Shown: positions 62,952-64,000 of the stretch, piece by piece | Layout of the letters: each line of letters starts with the position of its first letter | Numbering within the stretch: the first letter of the stretch is position 1 | Assembly (NCBI RefSeq): GCF_015222005.1 | Contig: NZ_JADFFL010000002.1 | Span: forward strand, 248,001 to 312,000 | Reading direction: 5' to 3' | Length of the DNA stretch: 64,000 bases | Source of the DNA: Mucilaginibacter myungsuensis | GTDB taxonomy: Bacteria > Bacteroidota > Bacteroidia > Sphingobacteriales > Sphingobacteriaceae | Notes under the pieces: model-generated | Told to the model about the DNA's origin: nothing | Database searches by the model: none | What the model saw: only the letters and a program-made list of their open reading frames with translations | Position numbers and translations under genes: made by a program

Positions 62952-62966
62952 GACAGTTTCGCTCAA

Positions 62967-63062
62967 CGTCATTGCGAGGAACGAAGCGATCTCTACACGC
63001 TAAGGTCGGATAAACAAGTCCGCTCTGCAAACGCAGAGATTGCTTCGTTCCTACCCATGACG
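62967..63062. repeat. CGTCATTGCGAGGAACGAAG palindromic repeat
   Basis: CGTCATTGCGAGGAACGAAG is mirrored by GCTTCGTTCC...CATGACG; the inner arms GAAGCGATCTCT and AGAGATTGCTTC pair as well, and CGCTCTGCAAACGCAGAG lies within. A widely distributed Bacteroidota intergenic repeat by my recollection. Confidence 0.8.
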
Positions 63063-63073
63063 TGTTGGTCGAA

Positions 63074-63232
63074 GATGCTTTAAAGTCGCGCTTCCCCGCT
63101 TGATCGGGGTCAGGGGTGTGTCCTTGACTTGCAAGGTCTGCGAAAGGACACACCCCTATCAAGGGTTCTGCTTGATGCTCGTCCTGTGCTTCCCCGCTCA
63201 AGCGGGGAGACTTGGGCTTGTCATCTCACCTT
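63074..63232. repeat. Dispersed multi-hairpin repeat, copy 2
   Basis: Matches the 35351-35517 copy in its ends and centre. Three hairpins: CCCCGCTTGATCGGGG, AGGGGTGTGTCCTT/AAGGACACACCCCT and CCCCGCTCAAGCGGGG. The stems differ in sequence from copy 1, but pairing is kept. Confidence 0.78.
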
Positions 63233-63292
63233 CAAGTTCCAACTGATCTAAGAACTTGCATTGACGTATTTAGTAATTAACGATTTCTAAAA

Positions 63293-63344
63293 AAAATTCG
63301 GGGGGCTTCGCCCCTTTTTCATTTGTTCAGGTTGCGCCGAAAAT
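63293..63344. repeat. Short hairpin repeat, copy 3
   Basis: AAAATTCGG, hairpin GGGGGCTTCGCCCC, T-run, GTTCAGGTTGCGCC, CGAAAATT. Same layout as 61946-62000, with compensating changes in the outer arms. It ends 53 nt before the symporter stop on the opposite strand and may terminate it. Confidence 0.7.
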
Positions 63345-63397
63345 TAGCACCACCAACCCCAATCAGCGGCAGCGTAATCATTCTCCTCAGCGGTCTA

Positions 63398-64000
63398 TCA
63401 GCGGTTCAGACGAGAGACAAAGAAGCTAAAAATAATCACCGCAAAACACCCGATCGGATTCAACCATAAATAAGCCACACTATCTGTAAAACCCAATAGG
63501 CAAACCAAAGTCTCAGATAATAAAGCACCGACGAACACTGCCGTCCCTCCGATCTTTTTGAAATAGAAGGCTACTACGAACACGCCCAGGATGGTGCCGT
63601 AGATGAATGATCCTAATTGATTGACCGCTTCTAAAAGGTTACCCATCTTACCGGCAAATAAAGCCATGCCGATGCAAACTATCCCCCAAAAAAAGGTAGC
63701 CAAGCGAGATGCGAAAACGGTTTTTTTATCAGATGCTTCAGGATCGATAATGCGTTTATAAATATCGACGACCGTCGTCGACGCTAAAGAATTTAATGCG
63801 CTTGCCGTCGAACCCATCGAAGCGAGGAATACAATGGCGATCAAAAGCCCAATTAAGCCCGTAGGGAGATTTTGTGTAACGAAGCCAAGGAAGACGTAGT
63901 TGGTGTCGTCGGTGTTGGCTGAGGCGCTATTTTGCTTCATTAAGACGGTACCGCTTTTGCGAATAGCCAAGCTTTGGCTATCGATGACGGCAAGCTGTTG
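63398..64000 (-). CDS. Sodium:solute symporter, C-terminal part (5' partial)
   Basis: At least 200 residues; the frame stays open to the window end, so the N-terminus lies outside. Transmembrane segments include LPTGLIGLLIAIVFLASMGS, FFWGIVCIGMALFAGKMGNL and LGSFIYGTILGVFVVAFYFK. MGSTASALNSLASTTVVDIY is the well-known SSS-family sodium-binding block. Likely sodium-coupled uptake of a sugar, sialic acid or other solute; the substrate cannot be read from this end. Confidence 0.9.
   Translation of the reverse strand, partial: QQLAVIDSQSLAIRKSGTVLMKQNSASANTDDTNYVFLGFVTQNLPTGLIGLLIAIVFLASMGSTASALNSLASTTVVDIYKRIIDPEASDKKTVFASRLATFFWGIVCIGMALFAGKMGNLLEAVNQLGSFIYGTILGVFVVAFYFKKIGGTAVFVGALLSETLVCLLGFTDSVAYLWLNPIGCFAVIIFSFFVSRLNR

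Overview
The window is about 64 kb of a chromosome from a Bacteroidota, most likely the family Sphingobacteriaceae (Mucilaginibacter or Pedobacter-like). This rests on gene content (DUF5686 and outer-membrane beta-barrel proteins with carboxypeptidase-regulatory domains, GH106, split KdpD, choice-of-anchor I lipoprotein, YitT, MnmG), on promoters of the Bacteroidota type (TTG, about 20-21 nt, TAnnTTTG) and on weak ribosome-binding sites. The genus is inferred; no 16S rRNA gene is present. The window opens inside a secreted phosphodiesterase/alkaline phosphatase fusion and ends inside a sodium:solute symporter.

Layout. 0-4.3 kb: phosphatase fusion, then a cluster around NAD/ADP-ribose chemistry (NrtR-type Nudix regulator, a divergent PRPP-synthetase-like enzyme, the NAD-dependent RNA 2'-phosphotransferase KptA). 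4.4-12.1 kb: envelope and housekeeping genes (choice-of-anchor I lipoprotein, YitT, HD hydrolase, DUF5686 protein, MarR, GNAT, NTF2-like). 12.2-22.5 kb: a complete high-affinity K+ uptake locus on the minus strand: sigma-54-type response regulator, a 27-residue membrane ORF, kdpF, kdpA, kdpB, kdpC, a porin, a KdpD sensor lacking the kinase part, and a separate histidine kinase. 22.7-28.4 kb: an orphan protein with a CE-clan cysteine-protease-like signature, an acyltransferase and a GH106 glycoside hydrolase. 28.4-31.6 kb: two tandem tRNA-Asp units, metK under a SAM-II riboswitch, a lipid kinase and a SUI1 factor. 31.9-49.3 kb: secreted and outer-membrane proteins, among them two related CBM9-like proteins, a TonB-plug/VWA fusion, an M61 peptidase, a PBP4-type carboxypeptidase, an aspartic protease and a large beta-barrel receptor. 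49.8-64 kb: an ABC-F ATPase, three evenly spaced parS sites just before mnmG, tRNA-Gly, and divergent nadB/nadA separated by a very AT-rich gap that may be the replication origin.

Working together: kdp genes form one K+ sensing and transport unit; nadB and nadA start NAD synthesis, while the nrtR/prs-like/kptA cluster may recycle NAD breakdown products (inference). Intergenic DNA is rich in dispersed palindromic repeats of at least five kinds, some with compensating base changes between copies. No rRNA, CRISPR array, transposase, prophage or conventional defence operon was seen. The best candidates for something undescribed are the effector-like protein at 22.7-23.9 kb, the NAD/ADP-ribose cluster, the plug-VWA fusion and the parS/oriC-like region.
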